Assembly: GCA_963830725.1 (NCBI GenBank) | Contig: CAWHNO010000011.1 | Location: forward strand, 62,001-126,000 | DNA length: 64,000 bases | Direction: 5' to 3' | Origin: DASSUW01 sp963830725 | GTDB taxonomy: Bacteria; Actinomycetota; Thermoleophilia; Solirubrobacterales; Solirubrobacteraceae | Shown: piece by piece, positions 1 through 10,339 of the stretch | How positions within the stretch are numbered: the stretch's first letter is position 1 | Layout of the letters: each line of letters opens with the position of its first letter | Position numbers and translations under genes: made by a program | The notes under the pieces: generated by a model | Databases searched by the model: none | The model's input: only the letters and a program-made list of their open reading frames with translations | Told to the model about the DNA's origin: nothing

Positions 1-609
1 TTCGCGCTGCATGCCGCGCGCGAGCACGGCGTGCAGGTGACCGGCATCACGCTTTCCGAGGGCCAGGCCGAGCTCGCCCGCCGGCGGGTCGCCGAGGCGG
101 GGCTGGCCGACCGGATCGAGATCCGCCTGCAGGACTACCGCGAGCTGCGCGACGAGCCGTTCGACGCGATCGCCAGCATCGGCATGGTCGAGCACGTCGG
201 CTCCAACCGGATCGACGAGTACATGGCCGTGCTGGCCCGGGTGCTGAAGCCGGGCGCGCAGCTTCTCAACCACGGCATCGGCCGGCTGCGCGTGGGCGAG
301 CCGGAGGCGGGCCCGTTCTCGGAGCGCTACGTGTTCCCGGACGCCGCGCCGCTGCACCTCTCGCGGATCCAGACGGCGATCGAGCGCGCCGGGCTGGAGA
401 CCCACCACGTCGAGGACTTCCGCCTCGACTACGCCGAGACGCTGCGTCACTGGGCGCGGAGGCTGGACGAGAACCTCGTCGAGGCCGAGCGGATCGCCGG
501 CCCGGAGCGGCTGCGGGTCTGGCGCCTCTACCTGCGCGCCGCGCGGCAGGGCTTCGAGACCGGCTTCACGTCGGTCTTCCAGGTGCGCTGCAGCCGCCCG
601 CTATCCTGA
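1..609 (+). CDS. cfa: Cyclopropane-fatty-acyl-phospholipid synthase, C-terminal part
   Basis: The gene enters from the left edge, so its start and glycine-rich SAM loop lie outside. The product would transfer a methylene group from SAM to the double bond of membrane phospholipid acyl chains. The visible 202 codons hold the post-loop core of the CFA/mycolic methyltransferase family: VTGITLSEGQ near the edge, the LQDYREL acidic segment, FDAIASIGMVEHVG (catalytic region), and a C-terminal RLDYAETLRHWARRLDENL block typical of bacterial CFA synthases. It ends in TGA at 607-609. The next gene is a helicase 122 bp downstream with no obvious functional link. Family assignment is firm; distinguishing CFA synthase from a close fatty-acid methyltransferase would need the missing N-terminus. 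Confidence 0.85.
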   Translation, partial: FALHAAREHGVQVTGITLSEGQAELARRRVAEAGLADRIEIRLQDYRELRDEPFDAIASIGMVEHVGSNRIDEYMAVLARVLKPGAQLLNHGIGRLRVGEPEAGPFSERYVFPDAAPLHLSRIQTAIERAGLETHHVEDFRLDYAETLRHWARRLDENLVEAERIAGPERLRVWRLYLRAARQGFETGFTSVFQVRCSRPLS

Positions 610-731
610 GAGGTAGTGGTCGGCACTTCGCCGGCCGCGAGGCAGTTCGCTTGCTTGGGTCCCGCCTGTGGCGGTTCGGGTCAGCAGTCGCCTCCCGAAT
701 CGTTCGCGGCCCCTTGCCGCAGGAAGTTCTC

Positions 732-1835
732 ATGTCCAAGTCATTCGCCGATCTCGGCGTATCCCGTGCGGTCGCCGCCGCCCTGCGCGACCGCGGCGTC
801 CACACCCCGTTCCCCATCCAGGAGCTCGTCATCGCCGACGTGCTCGCCGGCCGCGACGTGCTCGCCAAGTCGCCGACCGGCTCCGGCAAGACGCTCGCCT
901 TCGGCGTCCCGCTGATCGACCGCATCGCGGCCGACGCGCGGCGCCCGGCCGCGCTCGTCCTCGCGCCGACGCGCGAGCTGGCCGGCCAGATCGTCGACGA
1001 GCTGCGCCCGCTGGCGCGCGCCCGCAACCTCAGCGTGGCCGCCGTCTACGGCGGCGTCGGCTTCGAGAAGCAGACACGCGACGCGCGACGCGCCCACATC
1101 CTCGTCGCCACCCCCGGCCGGCTCGAGGACCTGCTCGCCCGCGGCACGTTCACGCTCGCCCACGTGCGCACGCTGGTGCTCGACGAGGGCGACCGGATGC
1201 TCGACATGGGCTTCCGCCCGGCCGTCGACCGGATCGTCGCCAAGTGCCCGGGCAGGCGGCAGACGCTGTTCTTCTCGGCCACGCTCGACGGCGAGGCCGG
1301 CCGCGTCGCGAAGGCGTACACGCACGACGCTGCGCGGCACGAGCACACGCCGCCGCGGCAGCGCCGCGCCGACATCGAGCACCGCTTCCTGGCCGTCGAG
1401 CGCGACGACCGGCTCGACGCCCTGGTCGACGAGCTCGACGAGTCCGACATGGCGCTCGTGTTCGTCCGCACCAAGCGCGGCGCCGACCGCCTGGTCAAGC
1501 GCCTCGCCCGCGAGGGCGTCCAGGCCGTCGCCATGCACGGCGACAAGTCGCAGAACCAGCGCGAGCGCGCGCTCGCGGCCTTCGAGGCCGGCCGCGTCGA
1601 CACGCTGGTGGCCACCGACGTCGCCGCCCGCGGCATCGACGTCAACGGCATCTCGCACGTCATCAACTTCGACCCGCCCGCCGACCGCGAGGGCTACGTC
1701 CACCGCGTCGGCCGCACCGGCCGCGCCGGCCGCAGCGGAGTCGGCATCACCTTCTTCGGCCGCGAGCACGCCCGCGACATGGAGAAGCTGGCCGACCAGC
1801 TGCGGCTCAAGGCTGAGTTCCGGGCGGCGCTGTAG
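732..1835 (+). CDS. DEAD-box ATP-dependent RNA helicase (motif II reads DEGD)
   Basis: ATP-dependent RNA unwinding enzyme, cytoplasmic, 367 aa. I chose the ATG at 732 because an AGGAAG ribosome site lies just upstream and the Q motif follows directly (F5, Q30); an in-frame extension to 651 adds unconserved residues. Motif I SPTGSGKT is at 47-54, Ia PTRELA at 79-84, Ib TPGR near 127-130, motif III SAT at 182-184, and the second RecA domain carries VATDVAARGIDV and HRVGRTGRAG. Motif II reads VLDEGDRMLDMGF, so the alanine of DEAD is replaced by glycine at residue 153; the acidic pair that binds Mg-ATP is intact, so activity is plausible. The protein stops shortly after the helicase core and lacks the long basic tail of RhlE/DeaD. 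Single gene, no evident operon. Confidence 0.93.
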   Translation: MSKSFADLGVSRAVAAALRDRGVHTPFPIQELVIADVLAGRDVLAKSPTGSGKTLAFGVPLIDRIAADARRPAALVLAPTRELAGQIVDELRPLARARNLSVAAVYGGVGFEKQTRDARRAHILVATPGRLEDLLARGTFTLAHVRTLVLDEGDRMLDMGFRPAVDRIVAKCPGRRQTLFFSATLDGEAGRVAKAYTHDAARHEHTPPRQRRADIEHRFLAVERDDRLDALVDELDESDMALVFVRTKRGADRLVKRLAREGVQAVAMHGDKSQNQRERALAAFEAGRVDTLVATDVAARGIDVNGISHVINFDPPADREGYVHRVGRTGRAGRSGVGITFFGREHARDMEKLADQLRLKAEFRAAL

Positions 1836-1855
1836 CTGACTGCCGGTCGCCGGGT

Positions 1856-2533
1856 TCAGCGGAGGCCGGCGTAGAGCTCACGCATGCGCGCGATCTCGAT
1901 TCCCTGGTCCGCCTCGACGTGGTTGGTGAACACGCCGATCTCCGTTTCGGCGCCGCCGCCCGCCTCGCGGAGGTCATCGACCATCGTGAGCGCGCCCAGG
2001 TGGTGGAAGGTCATGTAACGGAGGAACAGGCGGTCGAAGCTCCGCCCGTCGGCGTTATAGAGGCGCCCGAGCTGGCGTGAGGTGAGCATGCCGGGGGGCA
2101 GGTCCTCGCCGGAGCCGTGGTCGTGGCTCTCGTGGTCGCCGGGGTCGCGCGGTTTCGCGTCGCGCGCCCTCAGCCACCCTTGGATCTGCTCGATCTCCGT
2201 CTCCTGCGAGAGCTCCATCCGGCGGGCGAGCAGGCGGACGTCCCGGCTATCGGTGCGCCTGGGGACCCACTTGGTCATCAGGATCGCCTGGCCATGGTGG
2301 TGGATCATGTCCTGCATGAAGCGCACGTCGGCCTTGGTGTGCTTCGTCTGCTCGATCTCCGCTACTTCCTCCGCGGTGAGCTTGCGCGAGGGCTCGCCCG
2401 GCGCCCCCGGCTGCACCACGTTGCCCACGGGCGTCGGTTTGGGCTGCTCCGAGTCGCCCCCGCAGCCCGCGAGCAGCACCGCTGCCACGGGCACGATCGC
2501 GGCCCAGCGCCATCCTTGGTTCCGCGCGCTCAT
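1856..2533 (-). CDS. DUF305 lipoprotein
   Basis: Secreted lipid-anchored protein of 225 aa: hydrophobic leader followed by lipobox LLAGC with Cys24. Two DUF305 (ferritin-like four-helix) repeats can be seen, with FMQDMIHHHGQAILM near residue 90 and FLRYMTFHHLGALTM near 170. The paired histidines and methionines are the usual putative metal-binding positions of the family. A His/Asp-rich linker lies between the repeats. The gene diverges from the LVIVD propeller gene starting at 2593, with only 59 bp between the starts, so they probably share a control region. DUF305 proteins are often found with copper genes; a copper role here is inference from the neighbourhood. Confidence 0.85.
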   Translation of the reverse strand: MSARNQGWRWAAIVPVAAVLLAGCGGDSEQPKPTPVGNVVQPGAPGEPSRKLTAEEVAEIEQTKHTKADVRFMQDMIHHHGQAILMTKWVPRRTDSRDVRLLARRMELSQETEIEQIQGWLRARDAKPRDPGDHESHDHGSGEDLPPGMLTSRQLGRLYNADGRSFDRLFLRYMTFHHLGALTMVDDLREAGGGAETEIGVFTNHVEADQGIEIARMRELYAGLR

Positions 2534-2592
2534 TCTCCCGGAGTGTAGGATCGCCGGAGGGCACTACCTACATCAATAGAGGGGGATTGGGG

Positions 2593-4388
2593 ATGGGGAA
2601 GGTTCTCTTAGCGGCGGTCGTCGTCGTCCTGATTGCCGCTGCTCCGGCATCAGCGCAGCTCCCGAGTACGAGCGATCCGCGCGCCAACGCTGGCGGCGGG
2701 AACATCACCGGCAGTCGACGACGCGGCCAGGGCTGAGCTCGGCCTCGATCACCTGGCCAACCGGCCGAAGTCGCCGGGCATGTTCGACCCGACCAACCTG
2801 GGCAACTTCCTGTTCCTGACGTCCGACATGGCGTTCCAGGGCGACCACGCGTTCGTCGGCAGCTTCAACGGCTTCAACATCTACAACATCGCCAACCCGG
2901 CGAACCCGACGCGCGTGGCCACCGTGATCTGCCCCGGCTTCCAGGGCGACATGTCGGTGTTCGGGAACCTGCTGTTCATGTCGGTCGAGGACGCCAACGC
3001 CAAGACCGACTGCTCGACGAACCCGGCGTCGCCGCAGTTCAGGGGCGTCCGGATCTTCGACATCAGCAACCCCGCGAACCCCGTGCAGGTCGCCGGCGTG
3101 CAGACGTGCCGCGGCTCGCACACGCACACGCTCGTCGAGGACGACTCCGATCCGTCGACGCGTCTACATCTACGTCTCCGGCACGTCGACCGTGCGCACC
3201 CCGGCACAGATGGCCGGCTGCGACGGCAACAACACGAACACGCCCACCGGCGACCAACCCGACGAAGTGGCGGATCGAGGTCATCCGCGTGCCGCTGGCG
3301 GCCCCGCAGAACGCGGCGATCGTCAACGAGCCGCGCCTGTTCGCCAACGACGCCGGTGCCGTCAACGGCCTCCAGAACGCGGTGCCGACCCCGAACCACC
3401 CCGGCGTCGCCACGCCGGTGCGGGCCGGCACCGGGGCCACGGGTGCGCGACGTGGTCGCCGCACCCGATCACCGACGCGTGCCACGACATCACGGTGTAC
3501 GAGGAGCTCGACATCGCCGCGGGCGCCTGTGAGGGCAATGGCCTGCTGATCGACATCAGCAACCCGGCCAACCCGCGCAGGATCGACGCGGTCGCGGACC
3601 CGCTCTGGGCCTACTGGCACGGCGCGACGTTCAGCAACGACGGCCGGTATGTCATCTTCACGGACGAGTGGGGCGGCGGCACGGCCCCGCGCTGCCGCGC
3701 GACCGACGACCGGAAGTGGGGCGGCGACGCGATCTACGAGATCGTCGACGACAAGCTCGTGCGCCGCAGCTACTACAAGCTGCCGGTGGCGCAGACCCTC
3801 CAGGAGAACTGCGTCAGCCACATTCCGTCACTGGTCCCGATCCCGGGTCGCGACGTCTTCGTCCAGGCCTTCTACCAGGGCGGCGCGTCGCTGGTCGACT
3901 TCGAGGATGCGGAGAACCCGCGTGAGATCGGTTACTTCGATCGCGGCCCGGTGAGCTCGACGAGCCTCGTGTTCGGCGGCTTCTGGTCGACCTACTGGTA
4001 CAACGGCGTCACGTACGGCAGCGAGCTCGCTCGCAACTTCGACGTGATGGCGCTCACGCCGACCTCCGAGGTCTCGGCCAACGAGATCGCGGCGGCGCGC
4101 GAGGTCGAGTGGGATCGCCTGAACGTGCAGACGCAGAAGGAGATCACCTGGGAGCCGAGCTTCAACGTCGTGCGCTCCTACCGCGACCAACTCGAGCGGG
4201 AGGGGAACATCGACGCGGCGACGCTCGCGCAGGTGGACAAGTTCGTCGACCGCGCCGAGGCGTTCGAGGACCGCGGGAAGTCGAGCGCGGCGAGTGCTCA
4301 GCTCCACGCCCTCTCGCAGCAGTTGAAGGGCAACGCGGACTTCGATGAGCTCCGCGGTGGGCTGGACGACCTGTCCGACGAGCTGTAG
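2593..4388 (+). pseudogene. Secreted LVIVD-repeat beta-propeller protein A, frame-disrupted
   Basis: Start ATG 2593 follows an AGGGGGA ribosome site and encodes a clear signal peptide ending ASAQ. The body is an LVIVD-type propeller: GNFLFLTSDMAFQGDHAFVG, repeated DISNPANP blades, then CHDITVYEELDIAAGAC, GGFWSTYWYNG and a C-terminal RLNVQTQKE motif, with a 90-residue helical extension after it. The coding frame must be switched about four times (near 2690, 3160, 3260 and 3440) to read through, each by one base. From about 3440 to the TAG at 4386 the frame is uninterrupted. Either a decayed gene or an error-rich consensus. Function unknown; the fold predicts a secreted binding or catalytic scaffold. 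Confidence 0.75.
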
Positions 4389-4403
4389 CCCGTAAGCAGT
4401 CGA

Positions 4404-4433
4404 GCGAAGGGCGGCCTCCCGGCCGCCCTTCGC
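4404..4433 (+). terminator. Strong hairpin after propeller gene A
   Basis: Perfect 13-bp stem (GCGAAGGGCGGCC pairing with its complement) and a four-base loop TCCC, starting 15 bp after the stop codon, followed by GTTCCTT. No long U tract, as is common in high-GC actinobacteria. Confidence 0.75.
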
Positions 4434-4882
4434 GTTCCTTGCAGGATCCTGCTCAATCTCGCGCGCGCGAGTGACACGCGTGATCCTCGGCGGCGCGAAG
4501 CCCGGCTCGAGCACGGGTACTTCACGCACGCCGCCGGGCACCCGACCGACACGGCATCGGCTGCGGCGATCGAGGCGGAGCTCGCCGTCGTGGCCGCCGC
4601 GCTCGCGCCCTACGGGGCGTTCGCCGCGCATCTCAGCTAGGACTCGGGCCGGCGCCGGCGTGGGGGTCCCCTCGACCTCGCCGGCACCGGCCCGTCTAGG
4701 CAGATCCGCGAGCGGGTGACGGCGCAGGTTCGCAGGAGGAGAGATGCGATATGCGCGCCGCCGTTCCCACTCGCTGCCGACAGGTTGTCAGCCGGCCGGA
4801 ACCCGTCCCACCGCCCGGCGGTCGGAATCGGGGCGTTCACGAATCGCCACGCGGTCGAGCTATCCCCTTACTCAAGCGGCGT
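4434..4882. other. Gene-poor stretch with a coding remnant and an inverted repeat
   Basis: No complete gene is seen. From about 4495 to the TAG at 4638-4640 one plus-strand frame reads like a protein C-terminus (LEHGYFTHAAGHPTDTASA, then an Ala/Glu helix) but has no start and no family I recognise; it is probably a remnant. Directly after it an inverted repeat with 15-base arms and one mismatch (4646-4660 with 4679-4693) could terminate it. The rest, 4700-4882, shows nothing supported. Confidence 0.3.
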
Positions 4883-4908
4883 CGGCGGGCGCCGCGGGGC
4901 GCCCGCCG
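4883..4908 (-). terminator. Hairpin terminator of the RTX propeller gene
   Basis: Perfect 11-bp GC stem (CGGCGGGCGCC at 4883-4893 with 4898-4908, loop GCGG), lying 16 bp beyond the minus-strand stop at 4924. Confidence 0.65.
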
Positions 4909-4923
4909 GTGCGCTGTGTGGCG

Positions 4924-7693
4924 CTAGCGCCGGTGCTTGTTCTTGCGGTCGCGCCTCCGCTCGCAGTCGGTCAGCCGGTCCTTGCGGTCGGCATCGACGC
5001 GATCGAAGCCGCGCCCGCAGTCGATCCGGTCGCGCGTGCCGTCGTCGGCGTCGATGTCGTCGTCGCCACGGCCGCCGAAGACGCGGTCCGAGCCGCTGCG
5101 GGCGTCTATCTCGTCGTCGCCGCCGCCGCCGTCGATGCGGTCCTTGCCGCCGTCGCCGGACAGCTTGTCGTCAGCGGGCCCGCCGTCGAGCTCGTCGTGC
5201 CCCGATCCGCCGGACATCCGGTCGCGGCCGCCTTCGCCCTCGAGGCAGTCGTCGCCCGCGCGGCCGAAGATCCGGTCGTTGCCGCGCCGGCCGAGGATCA
5301 GGTCGCCGCCGGACGTGCCGTTCAGCACATCGCTGTCGCGCGTGCCGACGATCGGGTTGGAGCAGGACTCCTGACCGCCTCCGCCTCCGCCTCCGGCCGG
5401 CGTGACGGTGATCGTCGCGGTCGCGCTATCGCTGTTCGCCGCGCCGTCACTGGCGAGGAACTCGAACGAATCGGTGCCGGTGAAGCCGGCGTTCGGCGTG
5501 TACGTGACCGCACCCTGGCTCTGGTTGACCGGCCCGAGAGTGCCGTTGGCCGGCCCGGAGGCGATCGACAGCGTGAGCACGTTGCCGTTGTCGTCCGTGC
5601 ACGTGAGCGGCACCGTCACCGGCGTGCCGGCCGCGGTCGAGACCGCCACATCCTCGCACTCAGGCGCCACCGCCGCACCGGGTCCGGTGTAGCGGAAGAT
5701 GTAGAGCCCGAAGTCGCGGTCGGACGCTCCCACAAGGCGCTCGCCCTGCGGCGTCGTGAACTGCTCGACGCCCCAGAAGTTGTTGCCGCCCCTGTCGATG
5801 AACTTGCCGACCTCCTCGATGCCGTCCGGCCCGAACGAGGCGACCCGGAAGCCGCCCGCGTAGTAGGACGAGTACGCGAGGCGCTCGGTCGGGTCCGTCG
5901 CCCACTCGTGAATCGAAAGGTCACCGAACCCGAATGCGTAGCGCTCGTCGAGCGCCTCCTCGATCGCGAACGAGTCGATCCGCCGGAGCTTGCCCGACCC
6001 GTTCTCGTACAGGTGCGCGTAGCCCCAGCCGTCGAACACCGATGTCGCCTCGACGTCCTCGCCGAGGTCGCCGATCGCCGGCTCGCCGGTGGCGGGCACC
6101 GGCAACTGATACTGCGGCGGTTCCGCGCGGAAGATGTGGTGGAACGCCTCGTGCGTCGTGCACATCGTCACCGTCACGGTCGAGAACCCGCCGGAGCCGC
6201 AGAACGGCTCGTCGAGGTCCGCGCTGCCGAGATGCCGGTTGACGAGCAGCACCGCGTCATACCCCGCCTCCGCCGCGTTGGCCGCCTTCTCGCCCGGGAA
6301 GCACGCCTCCTCGGGGTTCTGCGGGTCGCCCGCCGGCCCGCGCTGGAGGACGACGATCGCCTCCTCGAGGCCCGGGAGCTCGTCCGGGAACACGTCTCGC
6401 GCGCAGCGGGATCGGCGGCGACGCGTCGCAGCCGTAGCCGCCGTAGACGGTCGGGCCGTTCATCGTCAGGTCCGGGAGCAGCGCGGGCGAGGCGCCGCCC
6501 TGTACGACCTGCGACGGATACACGCCCGCGAACGGGCCGGTGGTGATCGAGAACTCGTCCGCCCGGTACGGCGAGAAGTCCTCGTCCGCCGCGAGGAGGT
6601 ACCCGTTGTCGGCGCTGAACTCGACCTGGTGGGCGTTGCCCTCGGGCGGCTCGATCCCCGGCACAAGCGGGTCGGGGCCGTCGAAGCTCGTGTCGCCGAT
6701 GTAGACCGGGTTGGCGGGATCGCTGACGTCGAGCTTGACGTAGCCGGCGTCCCAGTACGACAGCAGCATCGTCGGCCGCCCGCCGACGATCTTGATCACG
6801 TCGTCGTGGTTGAGGACCAGGTTGCCGTTGGCGAGGTTGTCCGTGATCTGCGGGAACGCCTCGAGCAGGTCGAACTCGGCCACCGGCACCGGCGCGCGCG
6901 GGTTCGTGATGTCGAAGATGTCGACGTCGTGGAACTCGAAGTTGTCGACGCCGACGATGTACACCTTGCCGCCGAACGCCCACATGCGGATGTTGTGGTA
7001 ATGGTTCGACGTGTCGGTGCTGCCCGTCAGCGTGCCCTCGTTCGGCTCGCCGTCGCCGAAGCCCTGTACGAGGATCCGTGGATTGCGCGGATCGCTGACG
7101 TCATAGAGGTCGAAGCCGCCGGCGTCGTCATCCTCGCACGCCTCGTTGTTGACCGCGAGCACGTCGCCTTGGAACGCAGGAGTGTCGAGCGAGAGTACCT
7201 GGGCGCCCTCGCCGTGGTACGAGCCCGGGAGCGCGGGGATGAACCCGACCTCGAGCGGGGTGGCCGGGTTGCGGATGTCGACGACGTAGACGCCGCCCTT
7301 GGAGCAGGTCGGCTCGGCCCACGAGTTCAGGTACGCGAAGCCCTCGTGCACGGTCAGGTCGGCGATCTGCTCGGGCACGATCGAACCGAACTGCCGCGTC
7401 GGCTCGAGCTTGCCGACGAGCTCGACGTTCTCGCGGGCCGACGGCAGGTGCCCGACCGGGCTCCCGTGTTGCTTGCTCATGTCGAGCGCAGCCGCGAATC
7501 CGCTCCCGTCGGCCAGGAGCCTGCGCGCCGACGTCGACATGAACGGGTTGCCGTGCCCGGGCACGGCAACGTCAGTCGCGGCCGAGCGCTGGGACTCCCC
7601 GCGTTGAGCCGATGCGCTGCCCGTCGCGACGGCGAGCAGCAGCGCCGCGCCGGCTACGAGCACGGCGCGCGTTACGAGCCTTGATGCAGGCAC
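4924..7693 (-). CDS. Large secreted LVIVD propeller with PA, Ig-like and RTX calcium-binding repeats
   Basis: About 920 aa once one frame switch near 6405 is allowed. Start is the GTG at 7693, preceded by GGAGG, giving a signal peptide ending ASAQ. Blades with DIRNPATPLEVG, DVSDPRNPRIL, DITNPRAPVPV and DVSDPANPVYIG mark an LVIVD propeller. Then comes a protease-associated-like insert (GPTVYGGYGCDASPP, later ACFPGEKAANAAEAGYDAVLLVN). Next is an Ig-like/cadherin-like module (TYTPNAGFTGTDSFEF) and a glycine linker. The C-terminal 120 residues are RTX nonapeptides (GGxGxDxLx, such as GRRGNDRIFG and GGGGDDEID). The RTX tail predicts calcium-dependent folding outside the cell and possibly type I or Tat/Sec-coupled export. 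The frame break falls inside the PA-like region and may be an assembly error. Faces the copCD gene at 7925 across a 231-bp divergent intergenic region. Confidence 0.8.
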
Positions 7694-7924
7694 CTCGACC
7701 TCCAGCCTGAGGACGCCGGCCCCAGCGCAGGTTGGAGGTCCGGCTCCCCCAGCGCCGGTGACCGATTTGTTGCCCGTCAGCCAACCACGGTTCTATGCTC
7801 GTGGCAAGGCCCGTCGTCGCCAGTGTGACGCCCATGTTTGCGGAGGTTCTTGTTTAGTCATTATCCGAGGGGATACCGTGAACCAGGGCGACGTACCGGC
7901 CGAACACCGAGGGGGACGTTGGCA

Positions 7925-9462
7925 ATGATCCGGGCGGCTATCCGGGTTGCGGTTGCAGCGGCGGCGGCGGCGCTCGCCTTGCTGACGCTTGCGTCCGCGG
8001 CGTTCGCGCATGCCGAGCTGCTGCGCTCCTCGCCGCGCGACGGCCAGACGCTCGAGCGGTCGCCGCGCGCGGTGGTGCTGCTCTTCGACGAGGGCATCGA
8101 GGCGGCGTTCGTGCGGCTGCGGGTGCAGGACGACGGCGGACGCCGGGTCGATAGCGGCGCGCCGTACCACCCGGCAGGCCGCGAGGAGCAGCTGGCGGTG
8201 CGGCTGCAGCCGGGACTTGGCGGGCGCTACTTCGCGAGCTACCGGGTCATCTCGGCGGACGGCCATCCCGTCACCAGGCGGATCGCCTTCCGGGTGCGGC
8301 CCCCGGCGCCGGTCGACGACAGGCGCGAGCAGGACGAGGGAGCGATGCCGCCGCCCGCGCAGGATGAGGGCGCGACGATGCCGCCGGCGGCGGGCGAGGG
8401 CACTCCTGCTCACGAGGGGAGCGAGAGCGGCGCGTCACGAGCGCGGCGTTCGCGACGGCGCGCGGGGTTGGGTACCTGGCGATGGCGCTCGCCGTTGGCG
8501 CCATCGCGTTCCTGCTCGTTGTGTGGCTGCCGGCGCTTGCCCGCGCGGCCGGTGCCGGCGGCGAGTGGGTCGCGCTCTCGGGGCGCTTCGCGCGCCGGGT
8601 GCGCTCGATCGTGCTCGGCGCGACGGTGCTTGGCGTCGTCGCCACGGCGTTGGCGATCGTGCTCGAGGGCGCCACGGCCGCGGGTATCTCGTTCTGGGCA
8701 GCGCTCGATCCCGACGTGCTCGAGGTGGTGTCCGAGACGCGCGTTGTGCAGGCATGGAGCGCGCGCCTGGTGATCTGGCTCGTGCTCGGCGTGCTCGTGG
8801 TCGCGATCATGCGGCCGAGCCGGATGCCGGTCCTGCGGCGGGCTGCGCTGGGGGCCGACGGAACCGCGTTGGGGGCGGGCCCGTCGCGGGCGCAGACGCT
8901 CCTACTGTTCGCGGCGGTGCTGGCGCTGGCGATGACCGCGCCGCTGGCCGGCCACGCCGGTTCGCACTCCCCGCGCGGGTTGCTGGTCGCGTCCGACGTG
9001 GTGCACGTGCTGTGCATGTGTGCGTGGCTTGGCGGCCTGGTGATGCTCCTGCTCGCCGTGCCGTTCGCGGCGCGGGCGCTGATGACCACGGAAACCACGC
9101 CGCTGCTGGCGACGGTCGTGGGCCGGTTCTCGCGCATGGCGGTGCTCGCCGTCACGTTGCTGTTGGTGAGTGGGATCCTGAACTCGGTGGTCCTCGTAGC
9201 GTCGTTCGACGCGCTGGTCGAGACCGCCTACGGACGGCTCGTGCTGGCCAAGATCGGGCTGTTCAGCGCGCTGGTCGCATTGGGCGCCTTCAACCAGCGG
9301 CGGATGCTGCCCCAGCTGCGCGCGCTTGCCCTTCGCGGGGAGCCGCCGGGCCGGGCGGCGACAGTGCTGCGCCGGTCGGTGACGCTCGAGGTCGGCTTCG
9401 CCATGATCGTGCTCGGCGTGACCGCGGTGCTCGTGGCCACCGAGCCCGCCGCCACCGGCTAG
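7925..9462 (+). CDS. CopC-CopD fusion, copper resistance/import protein
   Basis: Membrane copper-handling protein with an N-terminal periplasm-facing CopC cupredoxin-like domain and a C-terminal CopD eight-helix membrane domain. The signal peptide is cleaved before His29 (AFAHAELLRSSP), giving the N-terminal copper ligand, and the SADGHP segment supplies the Asp and His of the CopC Cu(II) site. A Pro/Glu linker precedes the CopD part, which starts VTSAAFATARGVGYLAMALA and contains GHAGSHSPRGLLVASDVVH. A one-base deletion near 8434-8440 separates the two domains into different frames; both halves are conserved, so I treat it as one gene. An SD-like GGGGGA lies upstream. Converges with a DUF305 lipoprotein gene, typical copper-cluster company. 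Confidence 0.85.
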
Positions 9463-9489
9463 CTCACTGGTCATCCATGACAGCGCGCG

Positions 9490-10131
9490 TCAATGGTGCT
9501 CGTGGCCAGAGACGCCGAACCACTGGATGCGCCACTGATGCATCTGATCGATCTCTGCCGTCTGGGCGTGGACGATCGCGCGGGCCATGCGCTTGACCGT
9601 CCGGTTCTTGCCCCGCGCGAGCTGGACCTGCGCCATCCGAATCGCTCCTTCGTGGTGCGGGATCATGACGTCGAGGAAGGCGCGATCGAACGGTCGGGCT
9701 CTCTTCAGTACGGCCGGGTCCATGTGCATGCCCATCTCGTGCATGCTCAAGTCGAGGCTGCGCCTGGTGACGCCGGCGTCGGCGAAGCGGCGATCGAGCC
9801 TCTGCATCTGGCGAATCTCCGCGTCTTGCGTCGCAATGATCGCATCGGCCAATTGCTTGACCTCCGTGCGGTTGCTGTGGCGCTTTGCCAGCTCGGCCAT
9901 CTCGACCGCAGACCGGTGGTGGGGCACCATCTCCGTGACGAACGCGCGGTCGATGCCGTTGCCGGCGATCGCACGCTTCTCGGTCGTGGCGTCGTCGGGC
10001 TTGGAAGCGGGCGTCGTGGTGTCCTCCTCGCCGCAGCCCGCCAGGTGGAGTGCCAGGATCAGCGCCACCGGGCCGATCAGCTTGAGGGCCCTGGTCATCT
10101 CCCTGATAATCCTCGTCGGTCTGCGTTCCAC
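9490..10131 (-). CDS. DUF305 lipoprotein, second copy
   Basis: Lipoprotein with two DUF305 repeats: AFVTEMVPHHRSAVEMAELA and AFLDVMIPHHEGAIRMAQVQ, each with the His-His pair and downstream Met/Glu positions, and a His-rich end (SGHEHH). The likely functional start is the ATG at 10098, which gives a normal leader and lipobox HLAGC (Cys22); the ATG at 10131 adds 11 charged residues. It converges with copCD, 27 bp apart. It is only distantly similar to the first DUF305 protein in this window. A copper- or metal-binding role on the outer face of the membrane is inferred from the repeats and neighbours. Confidence 0.85.
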   Translation of the reverse strand: MERRPTRIIREMTRALKLIGPVALILALHLAGCGEEDTTTPASKPDDATTEKRAIAGNGIDRAFVTEMVPHHRSAVEMAELAKRHSNRTEVKQLADAIIATQDAEIRQMQRLDRRFADAGVTRRSLDLSMHEMGMHMDPAVLKRARPFDRAFLDVMIPHHEGAIRMAQVQLARGKNRTVKRMARAIVHAQTAEIDQMHQWRIQWFGVSGHEHH

Positions 10132-10339
10132 TCGCGCGCGAGTTCCTCAGCAGCAGAGCGGCGGCGACGCGGCGTGATCGTGACGCCCGTCGCCAGCACG
10201 TCCGCACACACTTTCACGGCGTTGCCCAAATGGTGCTCGCCGGGCCGGCGTCGCGACCGAGCATATATAGCGAGTCGGCAGCACACGTTCGCGCGGCTGG
10301 CCGCTGCTGATCGGCCCTCGCGGGTACCGCGATCGCCGG

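Noticed and set aside
4744..6546. 600-codon plus-strand open frame over the RTX propeller
   Set aside because: Val/Ala-rich complement of the RTX nonapeptide region; no motif and the minus strand is clearly coding.
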